A stretch of 64,000 nt of DNA from Pseudoalteromonas flavipulchra NCIMB 2033 = ATCC BAA-314. GTDB lineage: Bacteria; Pseudomonadota; Gammaproteobacteria; Enterobacterales; Alteromonadaceae. Where the stretch lies: the NCBI GenBank assembly GCA_000814665.1, contig JWIH01000019.1, positions 156,436 through 220,435 on the forward strand, in the 5' to 3' direction. Below the pieces are notes generated by a model, which searched no databases, had not been told where the DNA came from, and saw nothing but the letters and a program-made list of their open reading frames with translations. Positions 17,282 through 26,814 of the stretch are shown one piece after another (within the stretch, counting starts at the first letter, position 1; the number at the start of each line of letters is the position of its first letter). Position numbers and translations under genes: made by a program.

Positions 17282-19879
17282 TTAGACCGCTTGTTGAATG
17301 ATCACTGAGTCTGCCTTTTTAGTGTACTGAGGCATCTTGTGGAAGTTCAAGTAACGGTAAGTGTCCGCAGCCGTTGCATTGATCTTCTCTGCATACTCTT
17401 GATATTCAGCAGGCGTTGGTAGTTTACCAAGAATAGCAGCTACCGCTGCAAGCTCTGCTGATGCAAGGAATACGTTTGCACCTGTACCTAAACGGTTAGG
17501 GAAGTTACGAGTCGAGGTAGAAACAACCGTTGCTTTATCAGCAACACGTGCCTGGTTACCCATACATAGTGAACATCCTGGAGTTTCGATACGTGCACCT
17601 ACACGACCGTAAATACCGTAGTAACCTTCGTCGGTTAACTGATCGCGGTCCATCTTCGTTGGTGGAGCAACCCATAGTTGCGTTGGTAGACGACCACCGA
17701 AGTTATCCAGTAGTTTACCCGCTGCACGGAAGTGACCGATGTTAGTCATACAAGAACCAATGAATACTTCATCGATCTTCTCACCTGTTACCGCTGAAAG
17801 TAGACGTGCGTCATCAGGGTCATTCGGTGCACAAAGGATTGGCTCTTTGATATCAGCAAGATCAATCTCAATGGTATGCGCGTATTCTGCATCCGCGTCA
17901 GCAGTCATTAGCTCAGGGTTTGCTAACCACTCTTCCATCTTAGTGATACGACGCTCAATAGTACGTACATCACCATAGCCTTCAGAGATCATCCACTTAA
18001 GCATCACGATGTTAGAGTTTAGGTACTCTTCGATAGACGCTTGTGAAAGCTTAACGGTACAACCTGCCGCACTACGCTCTGCAGATGCGTCAGATAGTTC
18101 GAACGCTTGCTCAACCGTTAGGTGCTCAACACCTTCGATTTCAAGGATACGGCCAGAGAATTCGTTGATCTTACCTTTTTTCTCAACCGTCAATAGGCCT
18201 TGCTGGATTGCATAGTAAGGGATAGCGTGTACTAGGTCACGTAATGTGATACCCGGCTGCATTTCACCTTTAAAACGAACAAGGATTGACTCAGGCATAT
18301 CCAACGGCATTACACCCGTTGCAGCTGCGAATGCTACCGCTCCTGAACCTGCTGGGAATGAAATACCTAGTGGGAAACGAGTATGCGAGTCACCACCTGT
18401 ACCTACCGTATCAGGCAGTAGCATACGGTTTAGCCATGAGTGGATAACACCATCACCAGGGCGTAGCGATACACCGCCACGGTTCATGATGAAATCAGGA
18501 AGTGTGTGGTGTGTGTTTACATCGATTGGCTTAGGATAAGCTGAGGTATGACAGAATGACTGCATCGTAAGATCAGCAGAGAAGCCAAGACAAGCAAGGT
18601 CTTTAAGCTCATCACGCGTCATTGGACCCGTAGTATCCTGAGAACCTACCGTTGTCATTGTTGGCTCACAGTATTGACCTGGGCGTACACCTGTCATATT
18701 ACATGCTTTACCAACCATCTTCTGTGCAAGCGTAAAGCCTTTACCAGAATCAGCCACTAACTTAGGCTTACGGAAGATGTCTTCAGCTTCAAGACCAAGA
18801 GACGTACGAGCTTTGTCCGTAAGGCCACGACCAATGATCAGTGGAATACGGCCGCCTGCACGCACTTCATCTAGAATTACGTCTGATTTCAGTGAGAACG
18901 TTGAGATAACTTCGTCAGTGCCGTGACGCTTAACCACACCTTCGTAAGGGAAGATGTCGATTTGGTCGCCCATGTTTAGTTCGTCAACTGGAAGCTCAAT
19001 CGGTAGTGCACCAGAATCTTCCATGGTGTTGAAGAAGATAGGCGCAATCTTGCCACCCAGACACACACCACCAACGCGCTTGTTTGGTACGAATGGAATG
19101 TCATCACCCATGAACCAAAGTACAGAGTTAGTCGCAGATTTACGAGATGAGCCTGTACCAACAACGTCACCTACGTACGCTAGCGGTAAACCTTTACCAT
19201 TAAGCGCTTCAAGTTGTGCAATTGGACCTACTTCACCTGGCTTATCAGGGTTGATACCATCACGCTCGTTTTTAAGCATAGCCAGCGCGTGTAATGGGAT
19301 ATCAGGACGAGACCAAGCATCTGGTGCTGGAGACAAGTCGTCTGTATTTGTTTCGCCAGTTACTTTAAATACAGTCACTGAAATCTTGTCTGCGACGGCT
19401 GGTTTCTCAAGGAACCATTCTGCATTTGCCCATGACTCGATCACTTGCTTAGCAAACTCATTGCCCGCTTTTGCTTTTTCTTCTACATCGTAGAATGCGT
19501 CAAACATCAGTAGCGTGTGAGACAAACCTTTAGCAACGATTGGCGCGATAGCGGCATCGTCTAGTAGGTCGATCATCGGCGCGATGTTGTAACCACCAAG
19601 CATAGTGCCAAGTAGTTCAGCTGCATACTCTCTTGAAATGAGCGGTGATTCCGCTTCGCCTTTCGCTACTGCAGCCAAAAAGCCTGCTTTTACGTATGCG
19701 GCATCATCTACACCAGGCGGTACACGGTTGATAAATAGATCAACGATGAACTCTTCTTCACCTGCTGGTGGAGTTTTTAGTAATTCGATAAGGTCAGCAG
19801 TTTGCTGCGCGTCTAACGGCTTAGGCACGATACCTTGCGCGGCACGCTCTTCTACGTGTTTACGATATTCTTGAAGCAC
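17282..19879 (-). CDS. acnB: Bifunctional aconitate hydratase 2 / 2-methylisocitrate dehydratase AcnB
   Basis: TCA-cycle [4Fe-4S] enzyme interconverting citrate and isocitrate, which can also serve the methylcitrate cycle. The 865 aa match the AcnB family. It starts [21 protein letters not shown] (the HEAT-like domain unique to AcnB). A swivel domain follows, then [21 protein letters not shown] and [19 protein letters not shown]. Cluster-ligand Cys residues are in [11 protein letters not shown] and [11 protein letters not shown]. AcnB also acts as an mRNA-binding regulator when iron is scarce in E. coli. A Fur-like sequence lies 220 bp upstream (20101-20115). Confidence 0.98.
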   Translation of the reverse strand: MLQEYRKHVEERAAQGIVPKPLDAQQTADLIELLKTPPAGEEEFIVDLFINRVPPGVDDAAYVKAGFLAAVAKGEAESPLISREYAAELLGTMLGGYNIAPMIDLLDDAAIAPIVAKGLSHTLLMFDAFYDVEEKAKAGNEFAKQVIESWANAEWFLEKPAVADKISVTVFKVTGETNTDDLSPAPDAWSRPDIPLHALAMLKNERDGINPDKPGEVGPIAQLEALNGKGLPLAYVGDVVGTGSSRKSATNSVLWFMGDDIPFVPNKRVGGVCLGGKIAPIFFNTMEDSGALPIELPVDELNMGDQIDIFPYEGVVKRHGTDEVISTFSLKSDVILDEVRAGGRIPLIIGRGLTDKARTSLGLEAEDIFRKPKLVADSGKGFTLAQKMVGKACNMTGVRPGQYCEPTMTTVGSQDTTGPMTRDELKDLACLGFSADLTMQSFCHTSAYPKPIDVNTHHTLPDFIMNRGGVSLRPGDGVIHSWLNRMLLPDTVGTGGDSHTRFPLGISFPAGSGAVAFAAATGVMPLDMPESILVRFKGEMQPGITLRDLVHAIPYYAIQQGLLTVEKKGKINEFSGRILEIEGVEHLTVEQAFELSDASAERSAAGCTVKLSQASIEEYLNSNIVMLKWMISEGYGDVRTIERRITKMEEWLANPELMTADADAEYAHTIEIDLADIKEPILCAPNDPDDARLLSAVTGEKIDEVFIGSCMTNIGHFRAAGKLLDNFGGRLPTQLWVAPPTKMDRDQLTDEGYYGIYGRVGARIETPGCSLCMGNQARVADKATVVSTSTRNFPNRLGTGANVFLASAELAAVAAILGKLPTPAEYQEYAEKINATAADTYRYLNFHKMPQYTKKADSVIIQQAV

Positions 19880-20100
19880 AATATTGCCCTCTTGGTGACG
19901 TGGACAGACAAGTAAATGATCTGGCTGCGATTATTGATGCAATCGGCTGAACCATTCCCTTGACCATAAAATATAATGAACAATTATAAGGTCTTTGAGT
20001 ATAGATGAAAATCTTGCATGCGATACCTCGCCTTATAGTCACTATAAATACAATGAATAAGCATACCGAAACAAGTATATTTTGATGAATATTAGTCAAA

Positions 20101-20115
20101 CGAGAATCATTTTAA
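20101..20115 (+). promoter_or_regulatory. Possible Fur-like site in the acnB-ompA gap
   Basis: CGAGAATCATTTTAA resembles the 7-1-7 Fur motif TGATAATGATTATCA (about 11 of 15 matches). It is the only notable element in the 311-bp gap between acnB and the ompA-type gene besides the terminator at 20146-20171. It is 222 bp from the acnB start, so its role is uncertain. No gene was found in the gap. Confidence 0.3.
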
Positions 20116-20145
20116 TTTTGCGAAAAGGTATGCTTGGTGGGATCA

Positions 20146-20171
20146 AAAAAGGCTCCTGAAGGAGCCTTTTT
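20146..20171 (-). terminator. Intrinsic terminator of the OmpA-family gene
   Basis: Perfect 11-bp stem AAAAAGGCTCC / GGAGCCTTTTT with a TGAA tetraloop, 20 bp past the stop of the OmpA-family gene. It has T-runs on both sides and so can act bidirectionally. Confidence 0.93.
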
Positions 20172-20190
20172 GCATAAGCTAAGTTGAAAA

Positions 20191-21240
20191 TTAACGCTTA
20201 ACTTTTACTTTCTCTTTAGAAGAAACGTGCGCTTCTACACGACGGTTTTCCGCATGTGCTTTTAGCGTGTTTGCTGGGTTTTTCAAACGCTCTTCACCGT
20301 AACCAACCGTAGTAATACGCATTGAATCTACACCCATATCAACGAGTTTCTCAGCAACGTTTTTCGCGCGGCGCTCAGAAAGCTTTTGGTTGTAATCAGC
20401 ATCACCCACAGCTGACGCGTGACCTTCAATCACAACATCTGCATTTTTATGCTCTTTCAAGAACTTAGCAACCGCGTTGATATCATCAACATATTGCTGT
20501 GAGAAAGTTGCATCGTCATGCGGGAAGCGGACTAGCAGGCTTACTTTGTCTTCTTTAGTCTCGTACAAAGTACAGCCAGACGCATCAACGGCATCCGTCA
20601 TTGGTGTGTTAGCACATTTGTCTTCGCTATCCACAACACCATCTTTGTCACTGTCTTGCGGTGCTTCTGCAACTACAGGAGCTGGGGCTGGCGCAACCTC
20701 TTCCGATTTACCTGCGCTACCAAACGAGTAGTTGATACCGATTTTACCACCAACATCAGTAAAACCAGCTTCCAAGCCTTGGTAAACCGCCGCTTCTGCA
20801 TTTACGAACAAGTGATCGGTAAAGTAATGACGAACACCAGCACCTACGTTAGCAAAGGTGTTATCTGAGATCACATCTAGGTTCATCTTTTTGATACCCA
20901 CTAGACCGTAGAATGGACCACCATCAAAGTGATACAAGCCGTCGATACCGTAACGCTCGGCGTCCATTGAACCATTGCTGATACCACCAAGGTCGAAATC
21001 CATATCTGCATATTCGATACGACCACTCCAAAACTTGTCAAAGCGGTAGCCAATTTCAGCACCCCAGCCTGTAGAGTCTTCTACGTCTAGACCAGCCATA
21101 TCACGGTGATTCTGCCAATCAGCATCATAGTAATCACCAAACACACCAAGATATACACCTTCTGTAGGCTCAGTAGTGTTTGCATTTGCATTGGCTGTCA
21201 CTGCCATCGCAACTAGTAAGCTCAAAGTTTTAATTTTCAT
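20191..21240 (-). CDS. OmpA-family outer-membrane protein
   Basis: A 349-aa envelope protein from the second ATG of an ATGATG pair. The second ATG is chosen because the GGAAGG ribosome site is too close to the first. A signal peptide (KTLSLLVAMAVTANANA) precedes an eight-strand-type beta-barrel (residues ~25-185, GAEIGYRFDKFWSGRIEYADMD, ending GGKIGINYSFG). An Ala/Pro linker and one thrombospondin type-3 calcium loop (DSDKDGVVDSEDKC) follow. The C-terminal OmpA peptidoglycan-binding domain (residues ~235-345) shows VVIEGHASAVGDADYNQKLSERRAKNVAEKL. It links the outer membrane to the cell wall. It is monocistronic, with its own terminator. Confidence 0.9.
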   Translation of the reverse strand: MKIKTLSLLVAMAVTANANANTTEPTEGVYLGVFGDYYDADWQNHRDMAGLDVEDSTGWGAEIGYRFDKFWSGRIEYADMDFDLGGISNGSMDAERYGIDGLYHFDGGPFYGLVGIKKMNLDVISDNTFANVGAGVRHYFTDHLFVNAEAAVYQGLEAGFTDVGGKIGINYSFGSAGKSEEVAPAPAPVVAEAPQDSDKDGVVDSEDKCANTPMTDAVDASGCTLYETKEDKVSLLVRFPHDDATFSQQYVDDINAVAKFLKEHKNADVVIEGHASAVGDADYNQKLSERRAKNVAEKLVDMGVDSMRITTVGYGEERLKNPANTLKAHAENRRVEAHVSSKEKVKVKR

Positions 21241-21392
21241 CATTCCTTCCCATCTCTGTTAGTTTACGCATATGAGTATCGACTCGGATAGTCTATCAGA
21301 AAATGCGTCTACCGATTACGTTGCATAGATAATATTAGCTCGTCTATTAATGTTTACTTAACGTTACATAAGGAATTTTTGCTATTTATGAA

Positions 21393-23171
21393 TTAATTTT
21401 GATGACCAAATAGGATTTGATACAGGCCTTGTTCCTTTAACAAATCCTTATGTTCTCCATACTGGGACACTTCACCATCATCTAAAACATAAATTAAGTC
21501 GGCTTGTTTTATTGCGCTCAGTCGATGCGCAATAATCAAAGTCGTTCTATCAGCCAAAAACGCTTGCAAATTGCGATGAATTTTTGCCTCAGTCTCAATA
21601 TCAAGTGCCGAGGTTGCTTCATCCAACACCACCACTTTAGGATCGGCAACAACCATTCTAGCAATGGCTAACCTTTGTTTCTGTCCTCCGGACAGTTTAA
21701 TCCCGTTGCGACCAACTTGCGCATCTAATTTGTCGGCCAGAGCAAGTACGGTATCAGCTAGCTCTGCAACTCGGAGTGCCTGCCACAGTACTTGGTCAGA
21801 TACCTCTCGTCCCATTGCTAGATTTTCACGGATGCTGGTATTAAAGAGTATCGGCTGCTGCAATACGGTTACTATATTATCTCGCACTGCTTCGTAACCA
21901 ATTTGCTCTACTGGCGTGTCATTTATATGAATCTCGCCACTTTGCTTTTCATACAATCCCAAAAGCAATTGCACCAAAGTAGATTTACCACCTCCTGACA
22001 CCGCTACTAACGCTACTTTCTTCCCTGCTGGAATATGCAAAGATACCTGCTTGAGCACGGGTTGCTCTGCAACGTAAGCGAAGTCTATATTGGCAAATTT
22101 GATATCAACCTGAGATGAATCAAAGACGGTTTTCGTAGCGGGATATTGTGCTTCTGTCGCAAAATTAAAAACCTGATTTAACCTACTAAGCGCCGCCGAG
22201 GCACCATAGTACGCATATTGAATACCAAGAATTTCCTGTACAGGCCCCATCATGAACCAAAGGTAACCAAATACCGCAAATATCTGGCCGACCGTTAAAT
22301 CAGAAAACACCACCATAAACATAGCGACAGCACGGAAAAACTCGAACCCGACCAAAAACACGGTAAAGCTTAAGCGGTTAACGGCATCCGTTTTCCATTG
22401 TGACTGCACCGCGTAATGTTTGAGATCTTTGGCGGCTACTTTAACTTGTGCAAAGTAGTTACCCTCTCGACGAACGGCTTTTAGTTGAGAAATAGCATCT
22501 AGCGTCTCGACTAGTGAAGTTTGCAGTGCCTCAAATGCAGCATTCTCTTCCTTTTTCAGCTCTTTAACATGTTTGCCAAACTGCCGAGAAAAATAAATGA
22601 CCGCCGGATTGAGCAACAAGATCACCAGCCCCAACATCCAATCAATCCAAAGCAAAATCGCCGCAGTGCCAATGATTGTGAGTAAACCGATTAAAAAGCG
22701 TGACAAGGTTTGGCTGATAAATTTATCCAAGGTTTCTACATCGGTAATACAGCGAGAACTAATTGCTGCACCGCCTTGGCTTTCGTACTCCTTCAGTTGA
22801 ACTTTAGGTAAATGCGTAAGTAAGCGCTCACGGATTTGATAACTAATGTCCTGGCCAATAATAGTAAACTGGCGTGACTGCATCACCCCTAACACCAAAC
22901 TGGCCAAGCGCATGGTTATTACAGCCAACAAAATAACCACGATATAGCCACTGGGGCCATGCCATTGCTCGGGCAATACTGAGTTCATCCAAGCCACTGC
23001 TCTGCCTGGTTTGTCTAGTAAGACTTCATCGACCAGCAACGGCATCATCAAAGGGATAGGGACACTCACCAACGCGGCAAACAGGGCGATGATATGCGCC
23101 TTAATAAGTGGCCGTTTGTGTTCAAGGACTTTACGTTTAATTTCTTGCCAAGAAAGCTGCTGTTCTGCCAT
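21393..23171 (-). CDS. ABC exporter half-transporter (MsbA/HlyB-type)
   Basis: A 592-aa fused permease-ATPase. Residues ~20-310 have about six transmembrane helices (AHIIALFAALVSVPIPLMMPLL, YIVVILLAVITMRLASLVLGV, FLIGLLTIIGTAAILLW). The ATPase has Walker A VAVSGGGKSTL, Q-loop VLQQPILF, signature LSGGQKQRLAIARM, Walker B VVVLDEATSAL and H-loop IIAHRLSA. No N-terminal C39 peptidase domain is present, so it is not the maturase for GG-leader peptides. The substrate (lipid, drug or peptide) is unknown. It starts 1 bp after the selO stop, so tag-selO-ABC appear to be one operon. Confidence 0.88.
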   Translation of the reverse strand: MAEQQLSWQEIKRKVLEHKRPLIKAHIIALFAALVSVPIPLMMPLLVDEVLLDKPGRAVAWMNSVLPEQWHGPSGYIVVILLAVITMRLASLVLGVMQSRQFTIIGQDISYQIRERLLTHLPKVQLKEYESQGGAAISSRCITDVETLDKFISQTLSRFLIGLLTIIGTAAILLWIDWMLGLVILLLNPAVIYFSRQFGKHVKELKKEENAAFEALQTSLVETLDAISQLKAVRREGNYFAQVKVAAKDLKHYAVQSQWKTDAVNRLSFTVFLVGFEFFRAVAMFMVVFSDLTVGQIFAVFGYLWFMMGPVQEILGIQYAYYGASAALSRLNQVFNFATEAQYPATKTVFDSSQVDIKFANIDFAYVAEQPVLKQVSLHIPAGKKVALVAVSGGGKSTLVQLLLGLYEKQSGEIHINDTPVEQIGYEAVRDNIVTVLQQPILFNTSIRENLAMGREVSDQVLWQALRVAELADTVLALADKLDAQVGRNGIKLSGGQKQRLAIARMVVADPKVVVLDEATSALDIETEAKIHRNLQAFLADRTTLIIAHRLSAIKQADLIYVLDDGEVSQYGEHKDLLKEQGLYQILFGHQN

Positions 23172-24593
23172 TTAGGTTCCACAAAAAGTTTGATAGTGGG
23201 CCGGTGTAGACGCGCTGGTCCACGATTCAGGATAGTCTTTGTAATCATAGGGCGACGTCAACGCAGTTAGCCAATCCTCTAGCGTTTGACTCATGCCTTG
23301 ACGATTAAATAGTGCAATCTCAGCCTCCACCAACGCATTACGGGGGGTAAGTATCGGATTAGCTTGACTCATCAAGTTAGCCGCAACGTCATCAAGAGCA
23401 CGCCTTTGCGCCCATTGTCGCTGCCAGCTCTCCAACTCCGTTGGCACGGATAAAGCTTTGTTTGGATGACCAAGCAAGCTATTAGTTAGTGCCGCAAAGG
23501 TATTGGTAAAGTCTAGTTCGTGCTCCGTCATCAACTTGAGTAAGTCACTAAGTAGAATGTCGTCTGCGTCGCTCCATTCATCAATACCAAGCTTAGCCGC
23601 CCACATATCTTTATACTTGCGATTAAACGATTCAGAAAACTCCGCTAAAGTTTGACTAAATGCTTCAATTCCCGCTTGCTCATCTTGCCACAACACCAAT
23701 AAGGCCTCGGCAAGTCGAGCACAGTTCCAATTCATGATGTTTGGCTGGTTACCAAACGCATAACGGCCTTGGCGGTCGATAGAGCTAAACACGGCGTTAA
23801 AATCAAACTTTTCCATCATTGCACAAGGGCCAAAGTCTATCGTTTCGCCACTGAGCAAAATATTGTCGGTATTCATCACGCCATGAATAAAGCCTACCCG
23901 CATCCACTCGACGACTAAGTCAACCAACTGTTCACACACTTCACGAAACAATTCGAGTACATCCTGTTCGGACTTAACTTTAAATCCCTCAAATAATTGC
24001 TCGCCCAGCAAGTTAAGTAGGCTCCATAGCTCATCTTTATTTTGCTGAGTAGCCAGATATTGTAAGGTGCCGATGCGGATATGGCTTTTTGCCACACGAC
24101 ATACAACCGCGCTAGGTACTTCACCTTGACGATAAACATGGTGTCCAGTGGTTACAACAGCCAGGCATTCCGTAGTTGGAACACCCAAGCCAACCATAGC
24201 TTGGCTCATGATGAACTCACGTACCGCAGGTCCTAGCGCACAAAAACCATCACCGCCTCGAGAAAATCGCGTCGCTCCAGAGCCTTTCAAGTGCAGGTCG
24301 TATTGACGTCCGTCATCAAGTTTCACTCCACCAATTAAATGCGCTCGGCCATCACCAAGTAACGGGTTAAATTGCCCAAACTGATGACCACTGTAGGCTA
24401 AGCTCGTAGGCTCAATATTGTCTAAAGGGCGCTGACCACTTAACAGTTCAGCAAGCGCAGTGGTGTCGTATTTCTCTAGCTCAAGCTTAACTAGCAACTG
24501 CGTATTGGATAATAGTAATGTGGGCTGATTAAATCTTGCTGGTTGCTCCTTAAAGAGCAGAGCAGAGCCTTGATAAGGCTGAAAAAATACCAT
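23172..24593 (-). CDS. selO: Protein adenylyltransferase SelO (YdiU/UPF0061)
   Basis: Pseudokinase that transfers AMP from ATP to Ser/Thr/Tyr of target proteins in redox stress. ATG 24593 gives MVFFQPYQGSALLFKEQP (473 aa) after a GGAG ribosome site; the upstream in-frame ATG would overlap tag. Family motifs visible: YSGHQFGQFNPLLGDGRAHLIGG, DLHLKGSGATRFSRGGDGF (the flipped ATP-binding residues), VREFIMSQAM, HGVMNTDNILLSGETIDFGPCAMME and QPNIMNWNCARLAEALL. The C-terminal Cys (TFCGT end) fits the redox-switch Cys reported for SelO. It lies between tag and the ABC exporter with very short gaps. Confidence 0.95.
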   Translation of the reverse strand: MVFFQPYQGSALLFKEQPARFNQPTLLLSNTQLLVKLELEKYDTTALAELLSGQRPLDNIEPTSLAYSGHQFGQFNPLLGDGRAHLIGGVKLDDGRQYDLHLKGSGATRFSRGGDGFCALGPAVREFIMSQAMVGLGVPTTECLAVVTTGHHVYRQGEVPSAVVCRVAKSHIRIGTLQYLATQQNKDELWSLLNLLGEQLFEGFKVKSEQDVLELFREVCEQLVDLVVEWMRVGFIHGVMNTDNILLSGETIDFGPCAMMEKFDFNAVFSSIDRQGRYAFGNQPNIMNWNCARLAEALLVLWQDEQAGIEAFSQTLAEFSESFNRKYKDMWAAKLGIDEWSDADDILLSDLLKLMTEHELDFTNTFAALTNSLLGHPNKALSVPTELESWQRQWAQRRALDDVAANLMSQANPILTPRNALVEAEIALFNRQGMSQTLEDWLTALTSPYDYKDYPESWTSASTPAHYQTFCGT

Positions 24594-24609
24594 GCGGTCA
24601 TCTCCATTT

Positions 24610-25290
24610 TTAGCGAATATTGTCACCAACACTCATTGACACAATTTGGCTTAACTCTTGTAAGCTAAGCCCGCTATATTGACGCATTTCATTGAAAAAT
24701 TGCTGCGCCGCTTGCAGTGACTTCTGACTTTGCAAGCCACCATCAATGATCTCCTCGGCACGTAGTACCGTTTCGACATCTTTACTCAGTAAAAACGTAT
24801 CTTTACCTAACACACGAAGCGCGTAAGGGCCAGTATTCCCCCCAAGTCTCGAGCCATGCTTTTTCAAGTACAGCCACAAACCAACAATATTGTCTTCCGG
24901 CCAGTTTGCGACGAATTCACTAAAGCGGCCATGCTGTTGTTGCACTTCAAAAATCATATGGCAATTATCAGCGATACTTTTTACCTTTTTAGCATTACGA
25001 ATGATTCGTTCATCCTGACTACGTTGCTCGTACATTTCAGGAGACATCATTAACAACTTCTCGATTGAGAATTGCCAAAACACTTCTCTAAAGCCGTCCC
25101 ATTTATTATCAACCACCGCCCAATAAAACCCACTTTGAAATATCTTGCGCGTAAATTCTTCTAACCATTGATCATCACTTAATGCCAATAGCGATTCGGT
25201 ACTCAATGGTTGACTAAGCTTAGCTTTTAGCGCCGCCTCAGAGCCTTTACGCTCGGCAGCCCTATGATAAATTTTTTCGAATACTTTCAT
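24610..25290 (-). CDS. DNA-3-methyladenine glycosylase I family protein
   Basis: A 226-aa HhH-GPD-superfamily enzyme of the Tag branch, expected to remove 3-methyladenine. Visible features are FEKIYHRAAERKGSEAALKAKL near the N-terminus, then LEEFTRKIFQSGFYWAVVDNKWDGFREVFWQFS (the Tag-like substrate-pocket region), RIIRNAKKVKSIADNCHMI, and GGNTGPYALRVLGKDTFLLSKDV with the conserved Asp. The classical zinc-snap Cys/His set of Tag is not obvious, so it may be a diverged paralogue. It is first in a probable operon with selO and the ABC exporter. Confidence 0.8.
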   Translation of the reverse strand: MKVFEKIYHRAAERKGSEAALKAKLSQPLSTESLLALSDDQWLEEFTRKIFQSGFYWAVVDNKWDGFREVFWQFSIEKLLMMSPEMYEQRSQDERIIRNAKKVKSIADNCHMIFEVQQQHGRFSEFVANWPEDNIVGLWLYLKKHGSRLGGNTGPYALRVLGKDTFLLSKDVETVLRAEEIIDGGLQSQKSLQAAQQFFNEMRQYSGLSLQELSQIVSMSVGDNIR

Positions 25291-25384
25291 GCTCGTATAT
25301 ACGTCCGATTTGCATTCCCTACAGAGTAACTGATCTCGGGGTTGGATGTGAGGTTTTTAGCGCAAATTACCTTTGAATCGTAGG

Positions 25385-25411
25385 CTAAAAATACGCACCA
25401 TCTTATTGCAT
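25385..25411 (+). promoter_or_regulatory. Weak copy of the shared siderophore-promoter motif, entC
   Basis: CTAAAAATACGC then 9 bp then TTGCAT. It resembles, with extra bases, the CTAAA(A)CGC ... TTGCATAA element upstream of entE and the TonB receptor, in the same orientation relative to the gene. It is too degenerate to stand alone. Confidence 0.3.
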
Positions 25412-25417
25412 TTTTAC

Positions 25418-25441
25418 TAAATATTTACAGCCAAGCTTCGT
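25418..25441 (+). promoter_or_regulatory. PvdS-type ECF sigma promoter of entC
   Basis: TAAAT, a 16-bp spacer, then CGT: an exact match to the iron-starvation (IS) promoter recognised by PvdS in Pseudomonas. A C precedes TAAAT, as is usual for those promoters. It is oriented toward entC, 51 bp upstream of its ATG. The matching element upstream of entE and a PvdS-like sigma gene in the same locus support it. Confidence 0.7.
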
Positions 25442-25491
25442 CAACTAGGTATCTAAAATTGCGCCGCAGCGCTGGGAAATGAGGACAAACC

Positions 25492-26712
25492 ATGTTGAGT
25501 GAAATATCTGCTTTGCAATCCACCAATACAACGCTTGAGTCCATTGACTTATCACAACAAGCTTTTTTTGTTTCGGGCACACGGTGCTTCTTAACTCAAC
25601 GGCCACATCATAGGTTCACCACTCAGATAAAAGATCACGATGTATTAGTGAGCCAGTTAAAACGAGAGCTAGCAAAGTGCAGCAGCAATGATGCGATAGC
25701 ATTCGGTGTGCTACCATTTTGCAAAACTCAACAAGCTCAATTTATTGTAACTGAGCAAGCGCACCAATATGATAAAGAAACTTTCAAGCAATGGATAACC
25801 GCCAAAGGCACGCTTAAGCAGGACACTATGCCATCGCTTGAACGTATCTCGCATAGACAATCACAGCATCACTATGAGAGTGCGATACGTGAAGCCAAAA
25901 AGCTATTTGCCAATGAACAATTAGAAAAAATTGTTCTTGGCAAACAAGTAGACCTCTATTTTGATGCACCACTTTCACCGGAAACCATTCTGACAAATTT
26001 ATTAACCCAAAGCCCTAGCGGTTTTCACTTCTCTTTCCCAACGGAACAAAATTCCACCTTGATGGGCGTGAGTCCAGAATTACTCTTACGCAAACATGGG
26101 CAAGCGGTGCTCAGTAATCCCCTTGCAGGCTCAGCTAAACGTTCAAATGATAAGGCTATGGAGTTTAAACTCAAACAAGCATTAATGGCATCAAAGAAAG
26201 ATCGGTATGAACATGCTGTTGTATTGGTAGAAATGTCACAGGTTTTACAACCTTGGTGTCAAAAGCTTACCATACCCAGCTCGCCCTCATTGCTGAGCAC
26301 AGCAACGATGTGGCACTTGTCCACAGAGGTTGAAGGTCAACTCGCCGACGCTAACACTCATGTATTAGCACTAGCCAATCGTCTACACCCTACGCCTGCA
26401 CTATGCGGTAAACCGACTGCCGATGCCTATCCTTGGATCCACTCACTAGAGGGAGAAAGTCGTGACTTTTTCTCAGGGATCGTTGGTTGGTGTGACAAAC
26501 ATGGAAATGGTGAATGGGTGGTGGTTATCCGCAGTGGTGAGATAAGTGCGAATCATGCCAGACTATTTGCGGGAGCTGGTATTGTCGCAGCTTCTGATCC
26601 GACTGCTGAATGGCTAGAAACCGAAGCAAAACTTTCAACTATGCTAAATGCGCTTGAATCCAATCAGGCTTACCATCAACTTAGCCAAATCAAGATGCGC
26701 GCAACTGCTTAA
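25492..26712 (+). CDS. entC: Isochorismate synthase (EntC/DhbC/MxcD type)
   Basis: Converts chorismate to isochorismate, the first committed step to 2,3-dihydroxybenzoate. It has 406 aa with a good ribosome site (ATGAGGACAAACC). The chorismate-binding fold includes IREAKKLFANEQLEKIVLGKQVDL with the catalytic Lys, FHFSFPTEQNSTLMGVSPELLL, NPLAGSAKRS, RLHPTPALCGKPTADA and WVVVIRSGEISANHARLFAGAGIVAASDPTAEWLETEAKL with the Mg-binding Glu residues. It stands alone on the plus strand, away from the eight-gene minus-strand operon, but shares a PvdS-type promoter (25418-25441) with it. A terminator follows. Confidence 0.95.
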   Translation: MLSEISALQSTNTTLESIDLSQQAFFVSGTRCFLTQRPHHRFTTQIKDHDVLVSQLKRELAKCSSNDAIAFGVLPFCKTQQAQFIVTEQAHQYDKETFKQWITAKGTLKQDTMPSLERISHRQSQHHYESAIREAKKLFANEQLEKIVLGKQVDLYFDAPLSPETILTNLLTQSPSGFHFSFPTEQNSTLMGVSPELLLRKHGQAVLSNPLAGSAKRSNDKAMEFKLKQALMASKKDRYEHAVVLVEMSQVLQPWCQKLTIPSSPSLLSTATMWHLSTEVEGQLADANTHVLALANRLHPTPALCGKPTADAYPWIHSLEGESRDFFSGIVGWCDKHGNGEWVVVIRSGEISANHARLFAGAGIVAASDPTAEWLETEAKLSTMLNALESNQAYHQLSQIKMRATA

Positions 26713-26725
26713 CTGCAAAACGATA

Positions 26726-26754
26726 AAAATGCCCAGCATTTTACTGGGCATTTT
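26726..26754. terminator. Bidirectional terminator between entC and the TonB receptor
   Basis: Stem AAAATGCCCAG / CTGGGCATTTT with a 7-nt loop and T-rich flanks. It serves entC (stop 26712) and the convergent receptor gene (stop near 26815). Confidence 0.9.
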
Positions 26755-26814
26755 AATTTTCGGAATTAACTTACCTGCGGTATTACACGTTTATAACAGC
26801 AGGTGCTAACCCAG

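Noticed and set aside
19860-20099. A 79-codon minus-strand frame upstream of acnB
   Set aside because: Overlaps the acnB start out of frame, has no ribosome site and no family features.
21393-23171. ABC exporter as the secretion/maturation enzyme for the GG-leader peptides
   Set aside because: It lacks the N-terminal C39 peptidase domain needed for double-glycine cleavage and sits in a tag-selO operon.
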